A DNA stretch of 64,000 nt from Rossellomorea aquimaris TF-12 (GTDB lineage Bacteria; Bacillota; Bacilli; Bacillales; Bacillaceae_B). How positions within the stretch are numbered: the first letter of the stretch is position 1; each line of letters opens with the position of its first letter. Location of the stretch: contig NZ_LQXM01000029.1 of the NCBI RefSeq assembly GCF_001648555.1, positions 1 through 64,000 on the forward strand. The letters are read 5' to 3'. Of this stretch, positions 16,915 through 24,680 are shown piece after piece. Made by a program: the position numbers and the translations under genes. The notes beneath the pieces are model-generated. The model was not told where the DNA came from. It saw only the letters and a program-made list of their open reading frames with translations, and ran no database searches.

Positions 16915-17337
16915 ATGGAAATTAGAGAATTACATTCAGCAGATGAATGGGCTCAAGGATTTGAAGTTTTAAAAGAACTAAGAACAACGTTAACTCTTGT
17001 AGAGTATATGGAATTAGTCAAAAAAATGGTTGAGGGAGGGTATCGTGCCTTTGTATTGAAGGTGGATAATGAAATGATTTCGTATGCCGGTGTATCAGAA
17101 GCGACAAATTTTTATAATGGACATTATCTCTTTGTATTCGATTTTGTTACAAAAAGCTCCCATCGTTCGAAAGGTTATGGTGAACAGCTTCTCTCCTTTT
17201 TAGAAGATGAAGCAAAGAAATTAGGATGCACGAAAATTTGCCTGGACTCAGGATTGCAACGTCTTGAAGCCCATAGGTTTTATGAGGATAAAATGAAGTT
17301 TAATAAATCAAGCTATGCTTTCAAAAAAGAGCTCTGA
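16915..17337 (+). CDS. GNAT-family N-acetyltransferase
   Basis: A 140-residue GNAT. The acetyl-CoA loop is seen as KSSHRSKGYGEQLLSFLEDEA (about residues 80-100), followed by the substrate-side CLDSGLQRLEAHRFYEDKM. The aspartate in FVFDFV precedes it as usual. The acceptor is unknown. The start at 16915 follows AAAGGAAGAAG; the longer frame from 16897 has no ribosome binding site. Confidence 0.85.
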   Translation: MEIRELHSADEWAQGFEVLKELRTTLTLVEYMELVKKMVEGGYRAFVLKVDNEMISYAGVSEATNFYNGHYLFVFDFVTKSSHRSKGYGEQLLSFLEDEAKKLGCTKICLDSGLQRLEAHRFYEDKMKFNKSSYAFKKEL

Positions 17338-17429
17338 TTTCGAGTGAGTTAGAATAGTTTATCATTTGCGAATAGCGTTCCATCCCTTAACGAACAATAT
17401 GAATATTCTTTAAGGCAAGGGGGGCTAGG

Positions 17430-18680
17430 ATGTTTCAATTGATCACTCATAATGATTTAGATGGAGTAGCTTGTGGAATTTTAGCTAAATTGGCTTTTAA
17501 GGAAAAGGTGAAAGTGAAATATTCTTCTATTACTAATGTAGACGGATTTATTGAGAAATTCTTAAAGAAATCACCAAAAAAACAATTCCTCATCATTACG
17601 GATCTAGTTCCTTCAAGCGAAGTGGTGGAAAAAATTGTTACTTACCACCAGAAACAAGGGAAAATTCAACTTATTGATCATCATAAAAGTGGCGAATATC
17701 TAAACAAGCACAAATGGGCAAGAATTAAAGTGGAAAATGATGATGGTCAACTAACAGCAGCAGCTTCTCTATTTTATCAATATTTAGTTGAACAGAATTG
17801 GCTAACACCTACCAATGCATTAAGTGAGTTTATTGAATTAGTCAGACTTTACGACACCTGGGATTGGGAGAGACAAAACCAAGAAAAAGCTAAAAAGCTG
17901 AATGATTTATTATATTTAGATACAATTGACATCTTTGAGAAAAAAATGCTAAAACGCTTAAGTGAACATCAAGCTCAATTTTATTTTGATGAGTTTGAAA
18001 AAAAGTATCTCCAGGTAGAAGAAGGGAAAAAGGAAAGATATATTCATCGAAAAAAACGAGAAGTTATACAACTTTCTGTTCACGATCATTGCATAGGAAT
18101 TGTGTATGCTGAAACCTACCAATCAGAGCTTGGAAATGAAATCGGTAAGGACTTTCCCCATCTAGATTATATTGCTTTAGTCAATCTAGGTTCACGCAGA
18201 ATCGCTTTAAGAACCATCCATGATTCAGTTGATGTGTCAGAAATAGCATCAATGTTTCAAGGAGGAGGTCATCCTAAAGCAGCCGGCTGTGTATTAACCC
18301 CGGAAGCATATGAAATCTTCATAGATAAACCCTTTCGATTAGAGTACATTCAATCTGACTCAAATAGTAATGAGTTCAATCTAAAAGGGGAGAGCTCAGG
18401 GACTCTATATGTCAATCACCTCGGAAAACAATTTTACATCTGCCCTGTAAATGAGGATGAATGGGAGGTTACAATGGAGGGAGAATATATAGCAATATTC
18501 TCTTGTTTTGAAGATGCTGAACAGTATGTCAAACGAACACATACAGCTTGGATTGCAGAAGATGAACAATTCATTAACTATTTAACAGTACATGACAAAA
18601 TAAAGAAAAATGTAATTGAAAATCCAGGATTAATAAGGGAATTAGAGAAGCGAGTAGTTCATGAGCATGAGCTTCATTAA
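17430..18680 (+). CDS. nrnB: DHH-family oligoribonuclease, NrnB type
   Basis: A 416-residue phosphoesterase of the DHH/DHHA1 superfamily. The motifs appear in order: THNDLDGVACG (about 6-16), IITDLVPSS (about 56), LIDHHKSGEY (about 79) and the C-terminal GGGHPKAAGC (about 279). Length and motif spacing match NrnB (YngD) of Bacillus subtilis, which degrades short RNA from the 3' end. It would act in the cytosol on nanoRNA and pGpG-like dinucleotides. The ATG follows AAGGGGGG. A small gene converges on it with a 2-base gap. Confidence 0.8.
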   Translation: MFQLITHNDLDGVACGILAKLAFKEKVKVKYSSITNVDGFIEKFLKKSPKKQFLIITDLVPSSEVVEKIVTYHQKQGKIQLIDHHKSGEYLNKHKWARIKVENDDGQLTAAASLFYQYLVEQNWLTPTNALSEFIELVRLYDTWDWERQNQEKAKKLNDLLYLDTIDIFEKKMLKRLSEHQAQFYFDEFEKKYLQVEEGKKERYIHRKKREVIQLSVHDHCIGIVYAETYQSELGNEIGKDFPHLDYIALVNLGSRRIALRTIHDSVDVSEIASMFQGGGHPKAAGCVLTPEAYEIFIDKPFRLEYIQSDSNSNEFNLKGESSGTLYVNHLGKQFYICPVNEDEWEVTMEGEYIAIFSCFEDAEQYVKRTHTAWIAEDEQFINYLTVHDKIKKNVIENPGLIRELEKRVVHEHELH

Positions 18681-18682
18681 TA

Positions 18683-18976
18683 TTATTTACAGTTAGCTTT
18701 TTCTCTTTGAACCAATTGAAGTAAATCACGCTCAAATATTCCTCGAAAGCATGTACCATCTTTTGTTTTGTAAAGTGCTTCATATACTTTTTCTTTATTT
18801 GAAAGAGTTTTGGTTTGTATAATTCCGATAATTGTTGAATGAGGAGTTGTTGTGTGTAAGCTGGATTGAATATTCTCATGAAGTTGGAAACGTTTATAAC
18901 CATATATTGTAATAACACAAGCTACCAGTAAAATAAAAACCCAACGGAAACCATCTAGAATCAGTGATTTGTTCAT
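18683..18976 (-). CDS. Small membrane-anchored protein of unknown function
   Basis: A 97-residue protein with one N-terminal hydrophobic helix (about 11-29) followed by a small soluble domain on the outer side. It has two cysteines, one four residues before a phenylalanine-rich FRGIFERDLL and one next to the end. GGGAG is 9 bases before the ATG at 18976, so the longer frame from 19012 is not used. No family is recognised. Confidence 0.55.
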   Translation of the reverse strand: MNKSLILDGFRWVFILLVACVITIYGYKRFQLHENIQSSLHTTTPHSTIIGIIQTKTLSNKEKVYEALYKTKDGTCFRGIFERDLLQLVQREKANCK

Positions 18977-19019
18977 TATCTTGTACTCCCATCTACTACT
19001 AATCTTTGGCAATTAAAAT

Positions 19020-19042
19020 AAAAGGGACTTCGAAGTCCCTTT
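19020..19042 (-). terminator. Terminator after pxpA
   Basis: AAAAGGGACTT and AAGTCCCTTTT form an 11-bp stem with a CG centre, at 19020-19042. On the minus strand the stem is followed by a T-rich run. Confidence 0.8.
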
Positions 19043-19050
19043 TAATATAT

Positions 19051-19779
19051 CTATTCACAAAGGAGATTAAATAATTTCTTCGCTAACTCTAAAGCTGCAT
19101 CATTATCTCCATGTAAACATACTGTATCTGCTTGAATCCTCAAAATTTCGCCGTTGGTAGAAACTACTTCCTGTTTTTCTACCATTCGTAAAACTTGTTC
19201 TTCTACTTGATCTTTATCATGAAGCACAGCATTAGGTAAAGAACGAGAAGTAAGTGAACCATCTGACTGGTAGGTTCGATCTGCAAAAACTTCATGGGCT
19301 ACCTTTAGGCCAATATTTTCACCTGCACTTGTTAATTTACTCCCTGAAAGACCAAATAAGGTTAAGGAGGCATCAAAGTCGTAAACGGCTTTTGCAATGG
19401 CGTGTGCTAAATCTTCATCTTTAGCAGCCATATTATATAAGGCACCATGAGGCTTGACATGCGAAAGTTTACCTCCTTGTGAAGTAACAAACGCGTTAAG
19501 GGCACCTATTTGATATAGAATGAGTGCATATGCTTCATCAGGTGAAATACCCATCATCCTTCTACCAAACCCTTGAAGGTCTTGTAATCCTGGGTGAGCA
19601 CCTATATTTAAGTTATGTTGTAATGCTTGTTGGACAGCATGCTTCATTACAAGGGGATCTCCTGCATGAAATCCACAAGCAATGTTAATGGAAGAAACAT
19701 ACTTCATCATCTGTTCATCTTGTCCGAGTTTATATGCTCCAAAACTTTCTCCTAAATCGCAATTCAAATCAATCTTCAT
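19051..19779 (-). CDS. pxpA: 5-oxoprolinase subunit A (LamB/YcsF family)
   Basis: A 242-residue protein of the LamB/YcsF family. The start MKIDLNCDLGESFGAYKLG is the family hallmark. NIACGFHAGDP (about 36) and the block around HVKPHGALYN (about 100) provide metal and catalytic residues. PxpA converts 5-oxoproline to glutamate together with PxpB and PxpC. Neither partner lies next to it here, which is unusual. AAAGGATG precedes the ATG at 19779 by about 6 bases; the frame from 19788 would leave no spacing. Confidence 0.85.
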   Translation of the reverse strand: MKIDLNCDLGESFGAYKLGQDEQMMKYVSSINIACGFHAGDPLVMKHAVQQALQHNLNIGAHPGLQDLQGFGRRMMGISPDEAYALILYQIGALNAFVTSQGGKLSHVKPHGALYNMAAKDEDLAHAIAKAVYDFDASLTLFGLSGSKLTSAGENIGLKVAHEVFADRTYQSDGSLTSRSLPNAVLHDKDQVEEQVLRMVEKQEVVSTNGEILRIQADTVCLHGDNDAALELAKKLFNLLCE

Positions 19780-20009
19780 GGGTTGCATCCTTTCAAATGT
19801 GAGTTTAGTAATGAGGTATCTTCATGCGAACCGAAACTTTCTGAATTCTCTATTTATCATATCATAAAAAATAAGCTGGCGTTTTATGTAACATTTTGTA
19901 AAAGTCTCTTTGTATTGATGGTTACTATTTTAGAGGAATTTGGAATAAAGTTCCATTAATGTAGAGTATTCAGTATAATAGATTAGATTAATAGAAAGGA
20001 GGAATGTAA

Positions 20010-20471
20010 ATGGACATTGTATTTAAGAATCATAAAAATGTTTTTAATTACAGAGTAGTAGCAGTTTGGCTGGAAAAGAATCATGTTCTCTTACATAAGG
20101 AAACAGAAGATACACATTGGTCCCTCCCTGGAGGTAGAGTAGCTATGGGAGAAGAATCAATCTCCAGTTTAAAAAGAGAGATGATGGAAGAACTTGGAGT
20201 AAAAGTTAACATAAAGAACCTATTGTTAATTAATGAAAACTTTTTTTCGTTGAAATCATTGGATTTCCATGAAATAGGTCTATATTATGAGGTTACCACA
20301 GATACAAACCCTATTTTTAAAAAGGGACCATTTTACGGGTTAGAAGGAGAGCGCTTAGTCTATCAATGGTTTCCTGTAAAAGAAATTACGGACCTTGAGC
20401 TATACCCACAAGAAATTAAAGAAATGATATTAAATAAACCTGAAGTAACTCAACACTTAGTTTCTAAATAA
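20010..20471 (+). CDS. Nudix hydrolase
   Basis: A 153-residue Nudix protein. The Nudix box runs from GGRVAMGEE to KREMMEELGV (about residues 46-69) with the catalytic REMMEE. The preceding TEDTHWSLPGG is typical. A short helical tail follows. It probably hydrolyses a nucleotide derivative. The ATG follows AAAGGAGGAATG. It is monocistronic and ends at a hairpin. Confidence 0.85.
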   Translation: MDIVFKNHKNVFNYRVVAVWLEKNHVLLHKETEDTHWSLPGGRVAMGEESISSLKREMMEELGVKVNIKNLLLINENFFSLKSLDFHEIGLYYEVTTDTNPIFKKGPFYGLEGERLVYQWFPVKEITDLELYPQEIKEMILNKPEVTQHLVSK

Positions 20472-20475
20472 AAAT

Positions 20476-20508
20476 AGGCCTTTGTCTAATGAAAATAGAC
20501 AGAGGCTT
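20476..20508. terminator. Probable terminator between convergent genes
   Basis: Thirteen consecutive pairs, with two G-U, form between AGGCCTTTGTCTA (20476-20488) and TAGACAGAGGCTT (20496-20508). A T-run is lacking on the plus side. Confidence 0.5.
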
Positions 20509-20555
20509 CATGATATATTGTATATTGTTCAGTATTCTTTTGAAGACAAGAGAAC

Positions 20556-20723
20556 TTAAGAGGCTAAAATCTTTAATTTTACTTTTTGATAAATAGACTT
20601 TACCTTCCCTTGTTCCTTAACTTCTTGACCGGCAATAACTTTTTTTCTTAAGTAATAGTAAATACTTTCTTCTGCGATGATCAATAGAATAAACAAAGAA
20701 ATAATAACTATTCCAACCATCAT
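20556..20723 (-). CDS. 55-residue membrane peptide
   Basis: The reading frame starts with MMVGIVIISLFILLIIAEE, a single membrane helix, followed by a basic cytoplasmic-type tail that ends KLKILAS. AAAGGGGA lies 7 bases upstream of the first ATG. It is too small for standard gene calling. No family is recognised; it is a single-span small protein in front of the region that leads into the two-component operon. Confidence 0.55.
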   Translation of the reverse strand: MMVGIVIISLFILLIIAEESIYYYLRKKVIAGQEVKEQGKVKSIYQKVKLKILAS

Positions 20724-21321
20724 ATGTACATCCCCTTTCTTAAGAAAATCAACCTTACATTTATATGGTTATAGTTACCACTTAATGCAAGAAAATAAAC
20801 CTATTATGTGATTGGAAAAGGACATTTTTATCATGGAAGTGTAGAATGGGGCAGAGAAACAAAAAAAGCTCATTTCATAAGGAATGTTGTTACAAAGTAG
20901 TATTTGATTGCAGTGGAAATTAACGTTCTCTCATGAGTTTTTAAAAATTTCTTCTAAAATAAAAGCATTAATTTATTAGATAGGGTTATTTGATTGTCAT
21001 CTCTGGTCTCCAACGGTTCCAACTCCTTGAATGCTTCTTACAAAAATGATAGGTAAATATAAATTAGTACCTTATATCGAAGCACAACCACATAACATTC
21101 CCCCAGAAATTTCTATCGGACAGTGTCTTTTTTTTATGTATTTCAGCTCATTCTGTTTTGTACGATTATATTTTTTACATTATGTTTAATTCATACGACA
21201 CAATAAGTTTACTTTAATTTTATTATGTAAACTGATTTTCTTATTGAAATCTTTACTTTTTCTCATTAGATTTTAATGTACATAAAGGAAAATAATTGTA
21301 TCGAAAAGGGGAGGCGTTAAC
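20724..21321. other. Long intergenic region between divergent small membrane peptide genes
   Basis: About 600 AT-rich bases without a credible gene. AGTTTAC (21206-21212) and GTAAACT (21227-21233) form an inverted repeat whose centres are 21 bases apart, a possible operator ahead of the two-component operon. No riboswitch is recognised. Confidence 0.35.
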
Positions 21322-21447
21322 ATGTGGATTCGCTTAATTCCTATCTTATTTTTTAGTGCAACTGCAGTAATATTGATGACATATCAAGGGATTGAGATTT
21401 CTCAAGCCTTATATGATTTTATTTTCCAGAAAAGTAAACTAAAATAA
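21322..21447 (+). CDS. 41-residue membrane peptide upstream of a two-component system
   Basis: The frame starts MWIRLIPILFFSATAVILM and ends KSKLK, one hydrophobic helix with a basic tail. GGGGAGG lies 7 bases before the ATG. It ends 30 bases before the response regulator, on the same strand, so it is probably co-transcribed. It could be a small modulator of the sensor kinase, but no family supports that. Confidence 0.5.
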   Translation: MWIRLIPILFFSATAVILMTYQGIEISQALYDFIFQKSKLK

Positions 21448-21477
21448 GTCATAAAAGAGTAAATAGTAGGTGACAGT

Positions 21478-22158
21478 GTGAAACGAATCTTAGTTATAGA
21501 AGATGAGAAAAACCTTTCGCGTTTTATAGAATTGGAATTGAAATATGAAGGATATGACCTTGAATTAGCATTTGATGGTCGAGAAGGCTTAGAGCTAGCA
21601 TTGAATCATGAATGGGATGTAATATTGCTGGATTTAATGTTACCGGGTTTGAATGGTCTTGAGGTATGCAGGAGAGTTAGGCAGACAAAGGATACTCCTA
21701 TTTTGATGATTACAGCTAGAGATAGTGTGATGGATCGTGTTTCTGGTCTCGATAGCGGAGCAGATGATTACATTGTTAAGCCATTCGCAATTGAAGAACT
21801 GCTGGCAAGATTAAGGGCCGTTTTCCGACGTTCAATTCATGAAGAGTCTTCGACAAAAGTAACAACGCTTGAATACCGTGATTTAACTGTTAAAAAGGAA
21901 TCAAGACAGGTCTTAAAGCATCAAGAAGAAATTGACCTAACGAAAAGAGAATATGATCTATTACTTGCTTTTTTAGAGAATATTAACATTGTGTTAACGA
22001 GGGAAGTACTTTTAAATAAAGTGTGGGGTTATGACACAGAGGTTGAAACAAATGTGGTAGATGTTTATGTAAGGTATTTGCGCAACAAGATTGATTCAGT
22101 CGGAGAGGATAGCTATATACAGACTGTTCGAGGCACTGGTTATGTGATGAGGTCATGA
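21478..22158 (+). CDS. OmpR/PhoB-family response regulator (ArlR/YkoG-like)
   Basis: A 226-residue regulator. The receiver domain (1-120) has the acidic pocket in VIEDE, the phospho-acceptor aspartate at about 52 in LLDLMLPG, and the switch K in YIVKPF. The C-terminal winged helix (about 130-225) shows LTKREYDLLLAFLEN and RGTGYVM. The closest known arrangement is ArlR of Staphylococcus and YkoG of Bacillus. The start is GTG, after AGGTGA. The stop overlaps the kinase start (ATGA). Confidence 0.85.
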   Translation: MKRILVIEDEKNLSRFIELELKYEGYDLELAFDGREGLELALNHEWDVILLDLMLPGLNGLEVCRRVRQTKDTPILMITARDSVMDRVSGLDSGADDYIVKPFAIEELLARLRAVFRRSIHEESSTKVTTLEYRDLTVKKESRQVLKHQEEIDLTKREYDLLLAFLENINIVLTREVLLNKVWGYDTEVETNVVDVYVRYLRNKIDSVGEDSYIQTVRGTGYVMRS

Positions 22159-23570
22159 AAAAATGGATTGAAAAAATAAAACCATCTTCCCTGAAATTTA
22201 AATGGGCTTTAGCTGCAGGCTCAGCAATATTTTTAGCTTTCTTTATATTTAGTTTTATTCAGTATCATGCCATTAGTAAATGGATGATTGAAGAAGAAGA
22301 AAATAATTTCAGCAGAGTTTTGGATGAAATTACGGTTTTCTTTAAACAAAGAGGACCGAATATTGGTCTTCAAGATATTTACGATAGTAGAGACCTGATG
22401 AAGCAAATTGCTGAAAAAGATCAATCAATAAGAATTTTGGATCGCAAGGGGACTCAAGTTTTGGAATTAAGAGGTGAAAGGGAGGCAGCTTTTTATTATC
22501 CTTTTCAACCTGTTCAAGAAAAAGTCGTTGCACTAATAGAGTCACAGAACAAAAATTTGCTCATTGGTAGAGCTCCAATAAAATCAAGTCAATTTAATGG
22601 ATATGTAGAGATCATTCAACCGCTAAATCGGTATGAAAAAATAATGAAAAATTTATTTTGGATGATGAGCATCATCGGCTTTGTGGCCTTATTTATTAGT
22701 GCTTTAATTGGATACCTTATGGCAAGAAGCTTTGTGAAACCACTTAACAAACTTTCTGGAATTATGCGTTCCATTGAAAGAAAAGGATTTCATGAAAGAG
22801 TAGAGAATATAAAAGCCCATGACGAGATAAGTGAACTATCACAGATATTTAATAAAATGATGGCTCAAATCGAGAAATCTTTTCAACAGCAGCAACAATT
22901 TGTTGAGGATGCTTCTCATGAGTTAAGAACGCCAATACAAATTCTAGAAGGACATTTAGCTTTATTAAACCGCTGGGGAAAAAAAGATCCAACGATTTTA
23001 GAAGAATCATTACAGGTTTCATTAGAAGAGCTTGAAAGAGTTAAGAGACTAGTTGGTGAGCTATTAGAGTTGTCTAGGGCCGATAGGGAGCAGTATGATT
23101 TTCATAATTCCAAAGCTAATAGTAAAGAAATAGTAACGAAAGTTCTAAAAGACTTTATTTTTCTACATGAAGAATATACCTTTACATGTGAAGATAAAAC
23201 AGATAAAAATACGTATGTAATGATTATGTCTAGACATCTTGAACAGATATTGATTATTCTATTAGATAATGCGGTTAAATATTCCGACCCGAATTCTAAA
23301 ATCAGAATTTCTCTTCAAGAAACACCGGATGAGGTTGTGATTGATGTTAGTGATGAGGGAATCGGTGTTCCTGATGATGATCTATCAAGAATATTCGATC
23401 GGTTCTACCGAGTAGACAAGGCAAGAAGCCGGGATAAAGGCGGTTATGGCCTTGGTTTAGCTATAGCGTCTAAAATTATTAATAATTATAACGGAAAAAT
23501 CGAAGCATTTAAAAACCAACCTAAAGGTTTGACGATACGGATTATTTTAAATAAAATAAATGACCTATAG
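22155..23570 (+). CDS. Sensor histidine kinase (ArlS/YkoH-like)
   Basis: A 471-residue membrane kinase. Two membrane helices (about 15-37 and 168-190) flank an extracellular sensor of about 130 residues. A HAMP linker follows, then HisKA with the phosphorylated histidine at about 255 in DASHELRTP. The ATPase domain has N box DNAVKYSD, G1 DEGIGVPDDD, F box FDRFYRVDK and G2 GYGLGLAI. It overlaps its response regulator by four bases and forms a pair with it. The signal is unknown; the ArlS/YkoH likeness rests on size and architecture. Confidence 0.85.
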   Translation: MKKWIEKIKPSSLKFKWALAAGSAIFLAFFIFSFIQYHAISKWMIEEEENNFSRVLDEITVFFKQRGPNIGLQDIYDSRDLMKQIAEKDQSIRILDRKGTQVLELRGEREAAFYYPFQPVQEKVVALIESQNKNLLIGRAPIKSSQFNGYVEIIQPLNRYEKIMKNLFWMMSIIGFVALFISALIGYLMARSFVKPLNKLSGIMRSIERKGFHERVENIKAHDEISELSQIFNKMMAQIEKSFQQQQQFVEDASHELRTPIQILEGHLALLNRWGKKDPTILEESLQVSLEELERVKRLVGELLELSRADREQYDFHNSKANSKEIVTKVLKDFIFLHEEYTFTCEDKTDKNTYVMIMSRHLEQILIILLDNAVKYSDPNSKIRISLQETPDEVVIDVSDEGIGVPDDDLSRIFDRFYRVDKARSRDKGGYGLGLAIASKIINNYNGKIEAFKNQPKGLTIRIILNKINDL

Positions 23571-23613
23571 CTTCTTTCTTTTCTAAAATAGCCACAATCT
23601 TAACCGAGTCTAA

Positions 23614-23648
23614 AATAGACGTCTCAGTATCGTTCTGAGACGTCTATT
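23614..23648. terminator. Bidirectional terminator
   Basis: AATAGACGTCTCAG (23614-23627) pairs perfectly with CTGAGACGTCTATT (23635-23648). It lies between the kinase and the convergent Hsp20-like gene and overlaps the stop codon of the latter. Confidence 0.85.
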
Positions 23649-24118
23649 TCTGTATATTGCATATCAATACTTTTGGGTATCTTCAATTCAAGGATGCCAT
23701 CCTTGTATTGAGCTACGGCTCCCTTTTTCTTCACTAATGCAGGAAGAGTAATGACCTGTCTATCACCGACCTCTGGAATATTCTCAATAATGGCTTGGTT
23801 TGATGTGTGAAAAATCCGAAGCTGTTTCATCCACTCTTCATTAGTTATTTGCAGTCGGAGAAAGACATCCTCAAACGTTTCAAAAATATTGGTAGGAATT
23901 TTATGTGAGGGGGTATCCTTTGCTGATTGCTGATTATTAGAATGGGTAAAGGATTGTGCACCTTTCATTGTATCATTAGGATTCATCATTCCTTCCCATC
24001 CGTTTGGAAACATATTTTTCATCATACTTTGAATATATGAATCAATTTCCTTTGGGTTCATGGAATTCATTTTATCCTTCATATCTTTATTAAATGGGAA
24101 TAAGTTCCACGGGAACAT
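23624..24118 (-). CDS. Hsp20-like protein, GerT-like
   Basis: A 164-residue protein whose C-terminal 90 residues have the alpha-crystallin/Hsp20 pattern, ending in YKDGILELKIPK. The N-terminal half is rich in methionine, asparagine and proline with a short MFPWNLFPFNK opening. In Bacillus the sporulation proteins GerT, CotM and CotP have this fold. A GerT-like coat role is suggested by length, composition and location near odhAB, but I cannot prove orthology. GAGGTG is 6 bases before the ATG at 24118. Confidence 0.55.
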   Translation of the reverse strand: MFPWNLFPFNKDMKDKMNSMNPKEIDSYIQSMMKNMFPNGWEGMMNPNDTMKGAQSFTHSNNQQSAKDTPSHKIPTNIFETFEDVFLRLQITNEEWMKQLRIFHTSNQAIIENIPEVGDRQVITLPALVKKKGAVAQYKDGILELKIPKSIDMQYTEIDVSERY

Positions 24119-24680
24119 GTGAATCACCTCACTTTAAACTGTTTGAAAACGAGTCGGAAGAATGATGGTAATTAGAGGAGTCCATTACCGGGGGTCAGGA
24201 TGATACATTCTATGCAAAAGAAAGTATATGGGTTCACATCATCATTTGCTGCATTCTCATATCATCATACGTCTCTAATACTTGAAAAATATTAAAAATA
24301 GTAAAAAATCAAAAAAAATATTTGGTTTTTTTTAGTAACAGTAGTAAGATGGTTTATGAAAAAAACACCCATGAGTTGGGATCCAGGAAGGTGAATAAGA
24401 AAACGCTTAATGAAAAAAGTTATTTCAGAATAGTCTATTAAAAATAGGTTTTTTTATATTTTATTATGGGAATATAAGTTAATGACACCTTTATTCCGAA
24501 ATTTTAAGAAATTTGTCATAAAGACTTTATATTACTACTTCACAGTGATAAAATGTCCTTGTAAGCGTTTTAATGTTTAGCGAATTACTATTCTTACATA
24601 ATGATAATTAACTGATCACCTGTAAGGATACATGATACCCAAATTATACTAACTGGCAAATAAGTTGGAGGTTTTTCACA
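24119..24680. other. Long leader/promoter region of odhAB
   Basis: No credible gene in about 560 bases. It contains a possible -10 TAAAAT at 24549-24554, a cre-like site right behind it, and a second weaker cre-like core AAAACGCTT at about 24399-24407. It has an AT-rich, T-tract-bearing middle. Long regulated upstream regions fit the catabolite control known for odhAB. Confidence 0.45.
24560..24573. promoter_or_regulatory. CcpA (cre) site-like sequence upstream of odhA
   Basis: TGTAAGCGTTTTAA matches the cre consensus TGWAANCGNTNWCA at all but one defined position. It lies at the expected transcription start after TAAAAT (24549-24554), where bound CcpA would block initiation. Glucose repression of odhAB is known in Bacillus subtilis; the site itself is inferred here. 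Confidence 0.55.

Noticed and set aside
24201..24296. A 31-codon frame starting ATGATACATTCT upstream of odhA
   Set aside because: The preceding G-rich stretch is poorly spaced as a ribosome binding site and the peptide resembles nothing known.
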